Source: Kalmusia sp. IMI 367209
Lineage: Eukaryota > Ascomycota > Dothideomycetes > Pleosporales > Didymosphaeriaceae
DNA: 64,000 bases
Direction of reading: 5' to 3'
Assembly (NCBI GenBank): GCA_027946365.1
Contig: JAPEUQ010000010.1
Coordinates: 248,001-312,000 of the forward strand
Under the pieces are notes generated by a model. It made no database searches. It saw only the letters and a list, made by a program, of their open reading frames with translations, and had not been told where the DNA came from. Made by a program: the position numbers and the translations under genes. Each line of letters opens with the position of its first letter. Within the stretch, counting starts at the first letter, position 1. Below, in pieces: positions 31,617 to 46,088 of this stretch.

Positions 31617-32735
31617 TTAGATGCACTGGGAGTAGTAATCGTTCTGCACAGTGCAGGTAGATCCGCTATCGCAGGTCGTAGCACCGGTCCAGTTTTTGCC
31701 GCCGCACTGGCCGTACTTCTTCACTGCACCGCCGGTGGTGCCGGTAGACCCGGGAGCTGAGGGAGCAGTGACGTTGGATGGTGCAACGATGACTGAGGTC
31801 AAGAATGTGCTGGGCAGTACAAGGCTCGGCAGCACGTTCGACGTGGTGTTTCCGATCGGAGCAGCGGTTGGGTAGGCAATGCCGCTGGTAGCGACGGCCG
31901 CAACGCTCGAGACAGCAGTCGCACTAGAGACAACGGCGGCACTGGTGGCAACTGGGACAGCGCTGGAAACGGCAGCAGCAGCAGTGGACGAGGGCGCGGT
32001 GCTGTTCGCCGGCTTAGAGACGACGGGCGAGCTGGACCCAGAACCGCCACAGCTGGCGACGGGACCACCAGGTGCGGTGTAGTTTGTAGGGTCGAAACCG
32101 TTGTAGACGTTGGGGATGTAGATGTTGGCATCCTCGGCGTTGTATGCGCCGGGAAGCTCGATGGTAGGACCGCAAGCACCCGTGCTGCCCGTGCCAGTGA
32201 TCTTAAGCTGAGCACAGCCAATGTAGAACTGGGCTCCTCCAACAGTCTGTGCACCGTGAAGTGCAAGCATCTCGGATCGGAGGAGGTACTCGCCGCTGGG
32301 CAAGCCAGTGGGCAATGTGAATTCGCGGGACATATTGGCGGCACCCATGATCTCGTTAGCCCATTTGCCGTCAACGTAGTCTAGTTCGTCAATCTTGAAC
32401 CATCCTGCGCCAACACCAGTTTCTTGGCTCGCATCGTCGACGGGGCCGAAGAGCATATGCGTAATGGGGCCCGGATGGCCGGACTGGTCCCATTGGACCT
32501 TGATGGTGTCGCCCTCGTTCGCGGCTACGGTCTCCACACCGGAGGGGACTTTGCTACCATCGACATTGCAGGCAATGTCGTTACTTGTCACATCGGTCAC
32601 GGGGCTGTTGGATGGTGGCATCCGGATTCCGACCTGGTAACCCGGGGTCTCGCCATTGACCCAGAACTGGTGGAAGTTCTGATGAGCTGACACGGCAGCA
32701 ACGAGGGAGGAGGCAAAGAGTGTCTTGGAGAACAT
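31617..32735 (-). CDS. AA9 lytic polysaccharide monooxygenase with C-terminal CBM1
   Basis: Single exon, 372 aa from ATG 32735. The signal peptide ends in VSA, leaving His18 as the mature N-terminus, the first residue of the copper histidine brace. The second brace His is in MLALHGAQ and the axial Tyr in AQFYIGC. The catalytic domain ends near residue 245. An Ala/Ser/Val-rich linker of about 90 residues follows, then a CBM1 ([15 protein letters not shown] to YYSQCI) with its Cys and aromatic pattern. It oxidatively cleaves cellulose or xyloglucan outside the cell and needs an electron donor. The GMC oxidoreductase 3.6 kb away on the other strand could supply co-substrate. Confidence 0.95.
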   Translation of the reverse strand: MFSKTLFASSLVAAVSAHQNFHQFWVNGETPGYQVGIRMPPSNSPVTDVTSNDIACNVDGSKVPSGVETVAANEGDTIKVQWDQSGHPGPITHMLFGPVDDASQETGVGAGWFKIDELDYVDGKWANEIMGAANMSREFTLPTGLPSGEYLLRSEMLALHGAQTVGGAQFYIGCAQLKITGTGSTGACGPTIELPGAYNAEDANIYIPNVYNGFDPTNYTAPGGPVASCGGSGSSSPVVSKPANSTAPSSTAAAAVSSAVPVATSAAVVSSATAVSSVAAVATSGIAYPTAAPIGNTTSNVLPSLVLPSTFLTSVIVAPSNVTAPSAPGSTGTTGGAVKKYGQCGGKNWTGATTCDSGSTCTVQNDYYSQCI

Positions 32736-33547
32736 TTTGAAAAATAAGTGATCCCGGATCACGTTGAATGAATGAATGAAAGTGTTCGAAAAGAGCGAAA
32801 GTGGATGAAAAAACGAATGTCAGCCGTGTAGGACTTGCCTGTAAGGAAGAAAAGAAAAGATTGAGGTGAGGAAAACTCTTATACCAAGCCACGGCACCAT
32901 GATCCTCGGTCTCGATGATTACCGTCCCTCGAATTCCAAGAAGTTCCAAGCAAATGCTGCCGCGCGCAAGAGGTTGATAGCGGTGCCAGGGGAGTCCGTG
33001 GGCGCGGCATGACAGCCGTCCCACCATACCTTTAATGCATCTAGTGACTACTGTGTCAAGCATAGCCTCGACCCTTGCAGTGGGTTTGTCGTTCTCGTTG
33101 GGGTTGGTGGCGGCTGCTGACCCACGCGATTATGCGGGTGGAGACCGTGAGTGAGAAGCGAGATTGGCAGTTTGAAGACCATCGTTTCGAAACCGAGTGA
33201 GAGTAGTCCCACCAATCGGCCGTCGCACGACATAGCGCCGCTTCGTTTCATGCGGACGGGCGAAACACAGCGGCAGAGTAGTTCGATGGAAGGCGAACTG
33301 GAACATGCAATGGAGGAATGGACGGCGAGGTTGGGAGGGTGGGGCTATGATGCGGACGCACACGAAAAGAGCGCCCGATCTACACAGATGCCAATGATAT
33401 GCGACGCGCCCTCTCGCGTTTAAAAACACCCGTGGTAAATAAGCTCGACATCCTTATCTTGACTAATGGCAGGCAGGTCCAGCCAAATTCACTTGTCCGA
33501 CCATGGGGAGAAAACGTTGGATCAGTTGCAGGACTTCTTCATATTGC
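32736..33547. other. Intergenic, LPMO promoter
   Basis: No gene seen. It holds the AA9 promoter (reading left) and the 3' flank of the MoeA-like gene; several short ORFs on both strands lack recognisable features. Confidence 0.5.
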
Positions 33548-34951
33548 TCATGGAGACATGCCCGCAATGTGAGCATAGCAATAGACCAGTGTATCTCGAT
33601 AACTTCCGGAATGTCCCCTAGGTACATGTACCCAGCAATTCGAGGCCGCAAAATGCGACACCTTTTCCGGACTCTGGTCTGGACTCAACAGGACCACTTC
33701 TTCGCCTCGCTCCCCCTTTCGGATCCAACCATGTCGGAAACAATCCAGATGTGGCGGACAACATGTCAAGAGATCCTGAGCTCTGTTGTTCGCTTGCAGT
33801 CTCACAATTTTCGAGACATCGTGTCGTGCGCCTGAGAGTTGCAAAATGAGGGGGGCAACGAGGAATCGAAAACACGCTGCTGTGGCCATTGCATCTCCGG
33901 GAAGTCCTATAAGTGGGAGGTCTCCGTGAAGTGTAGGTAAGGTTGCGAACAGAGTAGGATGGCCAGGGCGGATGGCAATGCCGTGAAAACGTATACGGGC
34001 ACCCCTTGCTTTGAGTGCCGGCACCACCGAGTCATACTCCGCACTAGTAGTCAGTACAACATCGTATGCGCCTTGCTGCAGGTCTGCTCCTGAGACGACA
34101 TTATTGAAGCCACCCTTCATCTCAGCATCAATGGCAAGCTCTCGCAGAGCGGCCAAAAGAAAGAGGCTATTTGCATCGAGATCGTTCGGCTGTGTTTGCG
34201 GACTGTGACATGCGACCTCTTTTTTGGTGGAGCATACAGCAACTCTAAGCTTTCTCTGAACCGTGACCATGCTGATGCCAGCGGATGCGAGCGCCATCAC
34301 ATGTATAGATTGAATCTTTTCTCCTTTGGTGAGAATACCCTGTCCGGCTTGAAGATCTGACCCTGCAAACCGTCTATTTGCATCCCGTGGAACAGGCTGT
34401 ACGACCGTTATCATTTTCTCTGAGCCCAGAACCGTGGAGACAACATCTTCAACCTTGACGCACGCATCCAGAGCCCCGTTTCCTGTACCATCGGGAAATC
34501 GCGCCCCAGACTTGACTTCAAAACATGATGGTATTCCGCCGCCACCAGTGGAAGGACACAAAGGTAATTCATCGCCGGCTGCAATCGTCCCTTTAACAAC
34601 GAACGTGACAGGTCGATTCTTTGTTGCGTTTGCGGTAGATACCGAGGAAATGGCAAAGCCGTCCGTGGCTGCGATGTCGGAAGAAGGTGTTGCGGTCGGG
34701 CTCACGTGCTGTTGTCCCGCAATACGGCCGAGAGCAGTTTCCAATGGTATATCCTCACTAAGAATCCTATCTTCTCGACCAAGTGTCTCGACTGCGACCT
34801 GCTTTAGCATCCCAAGTGCCTCATTGTATCGTATTGCCATGATGTATGGTTGATATTGAGGCACGTTGAAATTTTGTGCCTTGCGGAAATTCACGGGCGG
34901 CGCACAGACCGTCGAGTTTTTGGGCTCTAGGTGGGTCCTCATACGACTCAT
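33548..34951 (-). CDS. Stand-alone MoeA/gephyrin-E-like domain protein, active-site loops degenerate
   Basis: Single exon. ATG 34951 gives 467 aa; ATG 34840 gives 430 aa and starts at the conserved YNEALGML helix, so it may be the real start. Domains in order: an SDIAATDGFAI segment in place of S-x-M-D-G-Y-A, a beta-rich domain, a MogA-like domain III and a domain IV (GWIRKGERGEE). In MoeA the molybdate site has GGVSxG and KPGKP; here these positions read TTSAEYDS and RPGHPTL, and GLPGNP is GLPGDA. Fungal Mo-insertases are normally two-domain fusions, so this single-domain divergent form is unlikely to be the housekeeping enzyme. Its function is unknown. Confidence 0.75.
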   Translation of the reverse strand: MSRMRTHLEPKNSTVCAPPVNFRKAQNFNVPQYQPYIMAIRYNEALGMLKQVAVETLGREDRILSEDIPLETALGRIAGQQHVSPTATPSSDIAATDGFAISSVSTANATKNRPVTFVVKGTIAAGDELPLCPSTGGGGIPSCFEVKSGARFPDGTGNGALDACVKVEDVVSTVLGSEKMITVVQPVPRDANRRFAGSDLQAGQGILTKGEKIQSIHVMALASAGISMVTVQRKLRVAVCSTKKEVACHSPQTQPNDLDANSLFLLAALRELAIDAEMKGGFNNVVSGADLQQGAYDVVLTTSAEYDSVVPALKARGARIRFHGIAIRPGHPTLFATLPTLHGDLPLIGLPGDAMATAACFRFLVAPLILQLSGARHDVSKIVRLQANNRAQDLLTCCPPHLDCFRHGWIRKGERGEEVVLLSPDQSPEKVSHFAASNCWVHVPRGHSGSYRDTLVYCYAHIAGMSP

Positions 34952-36311
34952 TTACGTTGCTGAATTTGGACGCAGTGAGGTCTCACTCCGTTCTCGGTTA
35001 TCGTACGCGAACTCTTATCCAACTGCGCAGCGACCGAGAGCAAACCTTTCCGAAGGTATCTATCTTGTCGACATCATTTCATGAAATCAATAGCTTGCGC
35101 AGCGAAGCCATCAAAGCGTGTCCCGCATTAGACAATCATTTCAAGAATGAAGCTTCGCGAAGCTACTGCGACGCACAAATCAAGCACACCATACATCTAA
35201 CTCCTGATACCAGCACCGATCCTGCGCTACTCAATGGCTTGCCGTACACTGTAAGCATGTGTTGTACGTAGGATGGCTTACATTCGTTCCATTCAAGAAT
35301 TCGATGTTTAGGAATGCTTCGATTGATGACGAATTCGTGAACAAGCTCTCTATTCGTTATCAAAATCCTAACAGAACCTAGCTGAACATCCGCTCAGCGC
35401 TAACGATTATGAACCCCATCCAACAAGATAATCGAATTCTAACATTCGGGCTAGACGTCCAGTCTGCTTGCAAAGGTTTCGAAAGGCTTAGAACAGTCTG
35501 GCCAAGCTTCTGCTACTATTTCCAGTCGGTGCCTCAGGCTAACCCAAAGTTCGAGGAGCAAACCATAGACTACACTCATCAGCTCAGTCCAAGCAGGTGA
35601 TTCTGTTCCAGGAAGGCCGTTTGCCAGCTGAGAGGGCGCATCTAAATTCATATTCCAACCCATGTCGTCGGTCTGAATGTGGCTAGTGTCATCGGTTCTA
35701 CCCCTCATTCGTGTTACCGGGCCTTTGTATCCTCCCCTCCTGGTCCTCATCTATTTAAATGCATCCAAAGCCCTTCTTATTACTTTTCGCCTTTGGTTGG
35801 ATCAACGCCACATACTGTCGCTGGTCGAACAGGCTCATGGAGTGATTGTCCCATCGCTCTAATGACGCCGATTTCTAATTTGCGACGCGCTAGAAAGGGT
35901 CAAGACTCATTATACGCCCATGAAATCCATGAATGCTCCTACATATCCTCTTAGGCCTCCTATTGGAGGGGGGAATCTTTCCCTGAGCGCTATATGGTTG
36001 TTCAATTCTTACTTGCAACCGAAGCCGACTTGGCGCAATGACAATAGGAACTTGGCGATGCTTCTTCACACAACCTAGAACATTTTCTACATGAATGAGG
36101 AAGAGCTTCGCAGATCCGGGGGAAAGTCATAGAGAGTAGTGCCAGATTGCCTCGGCAGATATGGGGGAATAGCGTTCTCAAGGAGCTTCGAAAGAAATGC
36201 CATGATGCTCATAGACGTTTTATAGCCCAGCTGCCTCTAACATCTTAGGTTGAAAGCGCCCAAAGTTCCAAGTTTCACTTTCAAAGACCCATCGGCAAGG
36301 CATTCGCCCCA
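34952..36311. other. Divergent intergenic region, no gene seen
   Basis: 1.36 kb between the MoeA-like gene and the GMC oxidoreductase. Several ORFs of about 60-130 codons on both strands have no protein-like signature. Confidence 0.5.
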
Positions 36312-38310
36312 ATGGGTTTTCTCACCCGAGCTACGGCCTTATTGGCCGGTGCATCTTTCTTGACGCCAACCTTCGCGCAGGACACCTACGACTACATCGT
36401 CGTCGGCTCTGGTCCTGGCGGCGGACCTCTGGCATCAAATCTTGCCCGCGCAAACTACACTGTCCTCCTTATCGAAGCTGGCGATCAGTCTACCCAAGGC
36501 AACTCTGCGCAGTATCCACCACAGATTACTTGGGACTTCTTCGTGAAGCACTATGCCGACGAGAAGAGGAATATGATGAACAATCATCTGGTCTGGAAGA
36601 CAAAGGAGGGCCGGTATTGGGTTGCTGCTGGAAGTACTACGCCGCCAGCTGGCAGTAGCTTTTTGGGCGTGTATTATCCTCGCGGAAGTAGTGTTGGTGG
36701 AAGCAGTATGATCAATGCGATGTGCACGTAGGTTCTATCAAGAGGACAGACGTGTGGTATAGACATGCTGATGCGTTATAGATGGCTGCCGCCGAACAGC
36801 GATTGGAATTACATCCAGAATCTTACTGGGGACGCTTCATGGAAGTAGGTATAACCAGCACTAGATGTTGCGCATCAGCTAACTCTATTAGTTCTGACAA
36901 CATGCGCAATATCTTCCAACGTATCGAGAAAAACAACTATGTTCCCAAGGGTACGGCCGGCCACGGCTTCGATGGTTACTTCCAAACGAACATGAACAAA
37001 CCTGCTTCGATCGGCCAACCTGTATTGGGCATCATTCAAGCCATCGCTCAGAACTTCTCCTTATCGACTACGCAATCTGACATCGTCGCGAGGATGGGCT
37101 CAGACGCAAACTACCTAGACCCGCAGCGTGACTGGACTACGGGCATTTGGGGTCTCCCAACGCACACAAAGTCTAATGGCGACCGGTACAGCTCGCGTGA
37201 CTACATCCAGGATACTATCTCAAAGAAATATCCCCTGACACTGAGCATCAACAGCCTTGCTACCAAAGTGTTATTCTCTAACGGTACGTCCTGCGGTGGC
37301 GCACCCCGTGCAACAGGTGTCGAATTTCTTCAAGGTAAAAGCATCTACAAGGCCGACGCGCGCTACACCTCCTCCAACAAAGGCACGCTCAAGACAGCAA
37401 CCGCACGCAAAGAAGTCATCATCTCCGGCGGCACCTTCAACACGCCCCAACTGCTCATGCTCAGCGGCATCGGGCCCGCAGCACAATTGTCCCAATTCAA
37501 GATCCCCGTTATCGTTGATGCCCCGGGAGTCGGGAACAACATGCAGGATAATCAGGAGATGCCGATCATCGGGCAGGTGAGCGGACAGACGTCCGGCGGA
37601 TTCTCGCAGCCGATCATCATGATGAAGACGAAGCATTCTCCCGACGGGGAGAGAGACATGTTTGTTATGCAAGGCAGTTTTGCGTTCAGGGGTTTCTGGC
37701 CGAGCAATCAGAGCAATACTGCGTTACCGCAGGATGGGCCGAATACATATGGAATAAGTATGGTGAAGGGAAAGCCGCAGAATAAGAAAGGATATGTTAA
37801 GCTGCTGTCAGGTGATCCGACAGATGTTCCTGAGATCAATTTTATGTTGTATGAGGAGGGCAAAGAGACGGACATGGGCGCGATGAAGGATACGATTGCG
37901 TGGGCGCGGAAGATGTATGCGAGCGCGAAGGGCGTGAGTGTTGCAGCGAAGGAGCCACCATGTGCTGAAGGGCCGGATGCTCAAGGGTATTGTGGCCAAG
38001 CGGATGAGGACTGGAGTGAGTTTGCAGCCCTTTTTACTTGTTACATACTTGTGTTAACGTATTCGCAGTCACCGGACAGACATTCGGACACCACCCTACT
38101 TCTACGGCGGCTATCGGGAAAGATGGCGATCCGATGGCCGTTCTAGACAGCAGGTTCAGAGTCCGAGGAGTCAAGGGCTTGAGAGTGGTGGATGCGAGCG
38201 CTTTCCCTAAAACACCGGGCGTGTTCCCTGTAGTGAGTACATTTATGCTTAGCGAGAAGGCAAGTGATGTGGTGAAGGAGGATGCTAGCAAAGACGTGTG
38301 TGCGGCGTAA
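36312..38310 (+). CDS. Secreted GMC oxidoreductase (AA3-type)
   Basis: Exons 36312-36727, 36782-36844, 36892-38015 and 38069-38310 give 614 aa; introns of 54, 47 and 53 nt are phase-consistent. A signal peptide (GFLTRATALLAGASFLTPTFAQ) is followed by the FAD motif VVGSGPGGGPLASNLAR and LLIEAGD. The GMC signatures YPRGSSVGGSSMINAM and SGGTFNTPQLLMLSGIG are present. The catalytic His lies in TFGHHPTST, and the C-terminal VVDASAFPKTPG segment matches the family. It resembles the flavoprotein part of cellobiose dehydrogenase-like and related enzymes, without a cytochrome domain. Likely it oxidises a sugar or alcohol outside the cell and makes H2O2 or a reductant usable by LPMOs. Confidence 0.92.
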
Positions 38311-38853
38311 ATTGTAGCAATCGTTTGTCATAGTACATAAGGAGTCGAAGAAGTTTGCCTAAATTATACAACCCATGATCTGAAACCTATACTACGCGAA
38401 GTGCAATGCTTTTCAAATTGATAAATAAGTGTAGCCAGGACCTTGGTATGTGCAACCATATCGATTGCAATTGGTATCCACATTATTTAAGGAAGTAATT
38501 AAGGTGGCCTGGTTTATTTCGTATAGCCCTAGTCTACTTCGTATGGCGCTGTAACGTCGCTCGAAACAGCAAGCGCTAAGCCGTTTACGGGCAACAGTGC
38601 GGGCTTCTGCCTTACACTCGGCGTACGGCGTACCCTTGTAATCTCTCCTATAATTCTTGCTACAACTCTCAACAACACTACAGACCTTAGTCTTCTGGTA
38701 GTGCTGCCTGTCGGCATTCTAGGCATTCTAGGCAACACTTACCGCATTCGTTGTCGTTTTCCGGCCTTCGTGCGGATTGTCGATAGTATAAGTCTATGCA
38801 CAAGGTCCTCACGAATCTGCCCCTCAAACTTAAACATTCGCACCTCCTTCAAA
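38311..38853. other. Intergenic, no gene seen
   Basis: 3' flank of the GMC gene and promoter of the DUF4246 gene. A short tandem GGCATTCTA duplication lies near 38712-38730. Confidence 0.4.
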
Positions 38854-41299
38854 ATGAAACCGAAAAGGCGTATTACACTTTTACCTAGGGAATCAGCAGA
38901 TGTACAAAGGCACCCTGAGGCCTCAAATGAGTTTCCGCAGTATCCTGGCTTGGGCCGACCGTTGCAATACGAATTACGACGCGATGAAGATCAATACCCT
39001 ATCGGCGCTCATGGCGGCTGTGTTGGTTCCACCTTCGACCCTCTGGCTGTCCGTGAAGTCGCCATGATGAGTATTATGGAACGCCTCACGGACAAAAAGA
39101 ACTGGCATAAGAAGATCTTCGACGAGGAAATTGTCGCTAAATGGCGCATAGAAGCTTTGAATATTCCAGACGGTGAATTTTGGAAGATCGCGACAAGCGG
39201 CAAGCGACAGATTTGGGATTCCACTGGAAAGGTCAGGATAAGTGACGATCGTCTCACTCCGGATTGTCTATTGGAGGGTATCATGAATGATAATACTTTC
39301 GATTGCGTAAGTTGTTCTTCTAATAGGTCTACGTTTGCACCATATATTCTATGGAGGTTCACTATGTCGGGTTTGGCCACACGAGTGATGATCATGTAAC
39401 GCTTGAGCTGAAATCTCACAGATCATCAAAGAACTTCGAAATAAAGCGAAATACTTTGAGAAAACAGGTCTCATTGTCACCCTTGATGCATACGAAAATG
39501 TCGTAAAATCTGACACCCTGGTTTCACCGAAGCTGCATGGTCATCTGCTCGACGCATATACCAAACTTAAAGCCGATCAATCAGTTGCACCGGATTGGCA
39601 CCCAAATTCCAACGATATGGTTCAGGATCTAGTACACCCTTCCATGTACCCCTTGGTCTACGGCCGCAGCAGAGTCTTGAGAGAAGAGCTTGTGGGTGTG
39701 AGTGATGCCATCGATAAATGGGCCGGAAAAGGTGACATCATCGAGAAAGAAACCTGGCATGTCATACAAAGCGACAGGTACACTCATAGAAACAATGACT
39801 CCGATCGACCTGACTTTTGGTCTAAAACTTATCAGTGGCTCCCAGCCAATGTCGCTTTCCAGGATGATGGTACAGTTCGATTCACGAGCTATATCAACAA
39901 CCTGCACCCAAAGAGACATCCTGAGATATACTTCACAATCGAAAAGCTTATTGAGACTGCCCTTCCTGCATGGGATCAGTGCCTTAAGCTTGCCAGATAT
40001 ACCGGGGGGGCCACTTCTCGTTTACCTAACATTGAACATCCAGAGTAAGTAATTATGTATCCAAAAAACTAGTGTCAGTTTTTGATTTTCATTGTAGCGA
40101 TTGCAATGCCGAGAACTGGATTCCTTCTGACCCACAAGAAGTCGCACATATAGAGGTGAATTGGGACGACTATGGCTCGGACGAGTACGATGAAGAATAT
40201 GATGACGAGACTGAAAAGAAGTGGGAGCTTCTCAGAAAGCCTCGAATACCAGAGGTATCCTTTAAAGAAGTAAACTACGCACCGCAGAAGGATGGGCTTC
40301 TCAAAGAAAAGTTTCGAGAGTCTGGTCTTCAAGTCATCGTCAAGATGGTCTCCATTGAGCTTACACCTGAGAAGCCCGACTTCCCGGTTGGAGGCTGGCA
40401 TGTGCGTTAAACACCCTAATCAGATTATATAAGCATGGCTACTGACATGTGTGATAGATAGAAGGGCAGCTCAACGAGCACATCTGCGCTACTGCCCTCC
40501 ACTACCTCGACTGCGAGAATGTTACGACCAGTAGCCTTTCATTCCGCACGCAGGGCAATGAATACCTTAGTGACCATTACTCAGTCGGCCAGGAGCGTTA
40601 TCACTGGTTGGAGCAGATTTGGGGCACAGCGCTCGGTATCGGGGCAGTGTGTTTACAGAACTACGGAAGCGTTGACACGCTTCAGGGCCGATTGCTAGCC
40701 TTCCCCAATGTTTTGTGAGTTTTCTGGTACAATACTACGACGAATATGTTCGGATACTCCGCAACTATCTTACGTATTGTGGAGCCACACACAACGACAG
40801 TATTGTCCTGATGTTGTGACATGCACTCTCAGCATGGCTACTAACAGTGGACAGCCAACACCGCGTCTCACCATTTTCTCTCATCGACAAGACTAAGCCC
40901 GGCCACCGCCGCTTCATCGCCCTCTGGCTCGTCGACCCTCACCTACGCATCATATCTACCGCCAATGTGCCACCGCAGCAGCAAGACTGGTGGCTCGACT
41001 CTGTATTAGGCGAGTCTGCCGAATCTCAAGATGCAGCCATAGCCAAGCTACCTGCCGAGATCGCAGCTCTAATAAAGAACACGTCACTTGATCGCATTCC
41101 CCCTACGATGCCGGCGAAACTTCCACTCGAGTTAATGGAGATGGTGCGCGGACACTTCGATGCTATAAGTGAAACCATGTCAATGAGCGTGGTGGAAGCG
41201 AGGGCGCACAGACTGAAGCTTATGGAGAGTAGGACGGCGTCTGTGAAGCATAGTGAGAGTTCGTGGCAGAGTCAGACGTATAACTTTTGCGAGCATTGA
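38854..41299 (+). CDS. DUF4246-family protein, five exons
   Basis: Exons 38854-39306, 39422-40044, 40098-40401, 40458-40714 and 40855-41299 give 693 aa, all joins in phase. The last intron (140 nt) and the first (115 nt) are longer than the local norm. Family hallmarks: an N-terminal FPQYPGLGRP-like opening, QWLPANVAFQDDGTVRFTSYINNLHP, a central WHIEGQLNEHICATALHYLD block and a C-terminal LIDKTKPGHRRFIALWLVDP. The HxE in WHIEG, the His in PGHRRF and the RF pair give a 2-oxoglutarate-oxygenase-like impression, but the family function is not established. No signal peptide. The protein is expected in the cytosol or nucleus. Confidence 0.85.
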
Positions 41300-41918
41300 T
41301 AAAGAGGCTCATGAGGAATGTAGCTAGGGCGATGAAATCGAGCAATCGGTCAATAATGGATTTTCTTCACAAGTGGCAACAGCCCGAATCATACCATACT
41401 AGTACCAATCCACCGAGAACAGGAGGCTTCAGTCGGGTTCGTGAAGTTGTTTTTCAAATCTGTCTGTTTAATATTCTATGCAAAAGCACTAGCGAGACTC
41501 TTCCGATGCAGTTTTCTAAAGATACATCGATTTACTAAATACGGTCTTTTCTTTCAGTCAGACTATATATGGAATTTCTCTGGAACCACGACATGGCCAC
41601 AGACCATTCAAGACCTTTACCAAACATCGAAACTAATGACCATTCTTTTTCTTTTATATCGGAGTTCTTTTGCAAATTCGCTTAATGCGTGCCGTGAATT
41701 CAACACTTGCCCCAATCGCAAAATCATTAAGTAGAAAATCGCTCACTCCGACTTCACCACCATCGATAGAAAGGGAACCAGTCCCGAAATCTATGCATGA
41801 TAGAGTCACCAAGCTTATCATATTGGTGGATAACTTAAAGACGTACGTTCTCGCACTGTCCACAGGCATTTGATGGATGGTCATCAACTCAGTACTTCAT
41901 GCTCTTATATGCAACTGG
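41300..41918. other. Convergent intergenic region, no gene seen
   Basis: AT-rich 3' flanks of DUF4246 and of the GH31 pseudogene. Confidence 0.5.
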
Positions 41919-45167
<3,249 letters not shown>

Positions 45168-46088
45168 GTAGCATTTCTATCCTAACACATTGTGCCGACG
45201 TCCCTCTTTAAGCACCGTTCCGTCCCTGCAACGAAATGCTCTCGCTTGGCTCTCTTTCGAGCTCCAGGTCGCCATGGCATCATTATTCATGCCCTGGCTG
45301 CAGCGGGGTGTGTTCCGTGAGAGGCCGGAGGAAGCAATTCAGAATTGGAGTTCCGGTTGCGGACAGCTCCCGGAACGCGGGGCAGTGCACACTGACGACA
45401 TTCTGCACGCCGAAAATTCGACCGCCTCCAGACGTCGTAGGCTTTGACATCGTTTCGTGCATGGTGCATACAGGTTCTCCGCAGATGAGCGTGCTGGATC
45501 CGCTCCCGTTCCAAGATTCAATCAGGCCGATCAGGCCTCGGTGAGGGCGGCGCTCCTCTGATCGACACGATCTGGCCTAGCTATATCTATATAGTATTCA
45601 TGTACGGGTTGAAAGACGAATCCTAGGTCTTCACATCCATTGATAGTAGGATACTAGCGGAACATTTACGCATATCAAACGACATATTCGGGACAAGCAA
45701 TGACAACCTTTGTCCCACTAAAATGCTTCAAGTCCATCTGCTCCACGTGCCTAGAATGAAAGACATCCGGAGAATGGCCAAGTCAACTGTAGTTCTTATG
45801 CAGGAACGGAGATCTGCCGAATCAGACGGGTTATTGTGTTCGCGCAACATTGACACCTTGGAGATTTCGCTATGTGCACGGACCCATCCCACGCTTGACG
45901 AGGCCACTATACTGCATTTGGTATGAGCAGCATGTCGTAAGAAATACTTGCGAGCACGACATGAACACTGTGGGGTTTATGATGAAGAAAATTGACTATG
46001 TGCACATTTGAGAGAATATAAAGCTTTGCCAAGGGTAAGGACAGAGCATCACCGTTTGCCCGGTTCCTGGGACCAATCCACTTTCACG
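45168..46088. other. Divergent intergenic region, no gene seen
   Basis: Lies between the GH31 locus and the sulfatase. ORFs at 45190-45544 overlap in several frames without a consistent protein signal. Confidence 0.5.

Noticed and set aside
31799..32374. 191-codon minus-strand ORF overlapping the AA9 gene
   Set aside because: Alternative frame of the GC-rich AA9 coding region, Pro/Arg/Ser-rich with no signal.
34434..34853. 139-codon plus ORF opposite the MoeA-like gene
   Set aside because: Antisense shadow of the MoeA-like coding frame.
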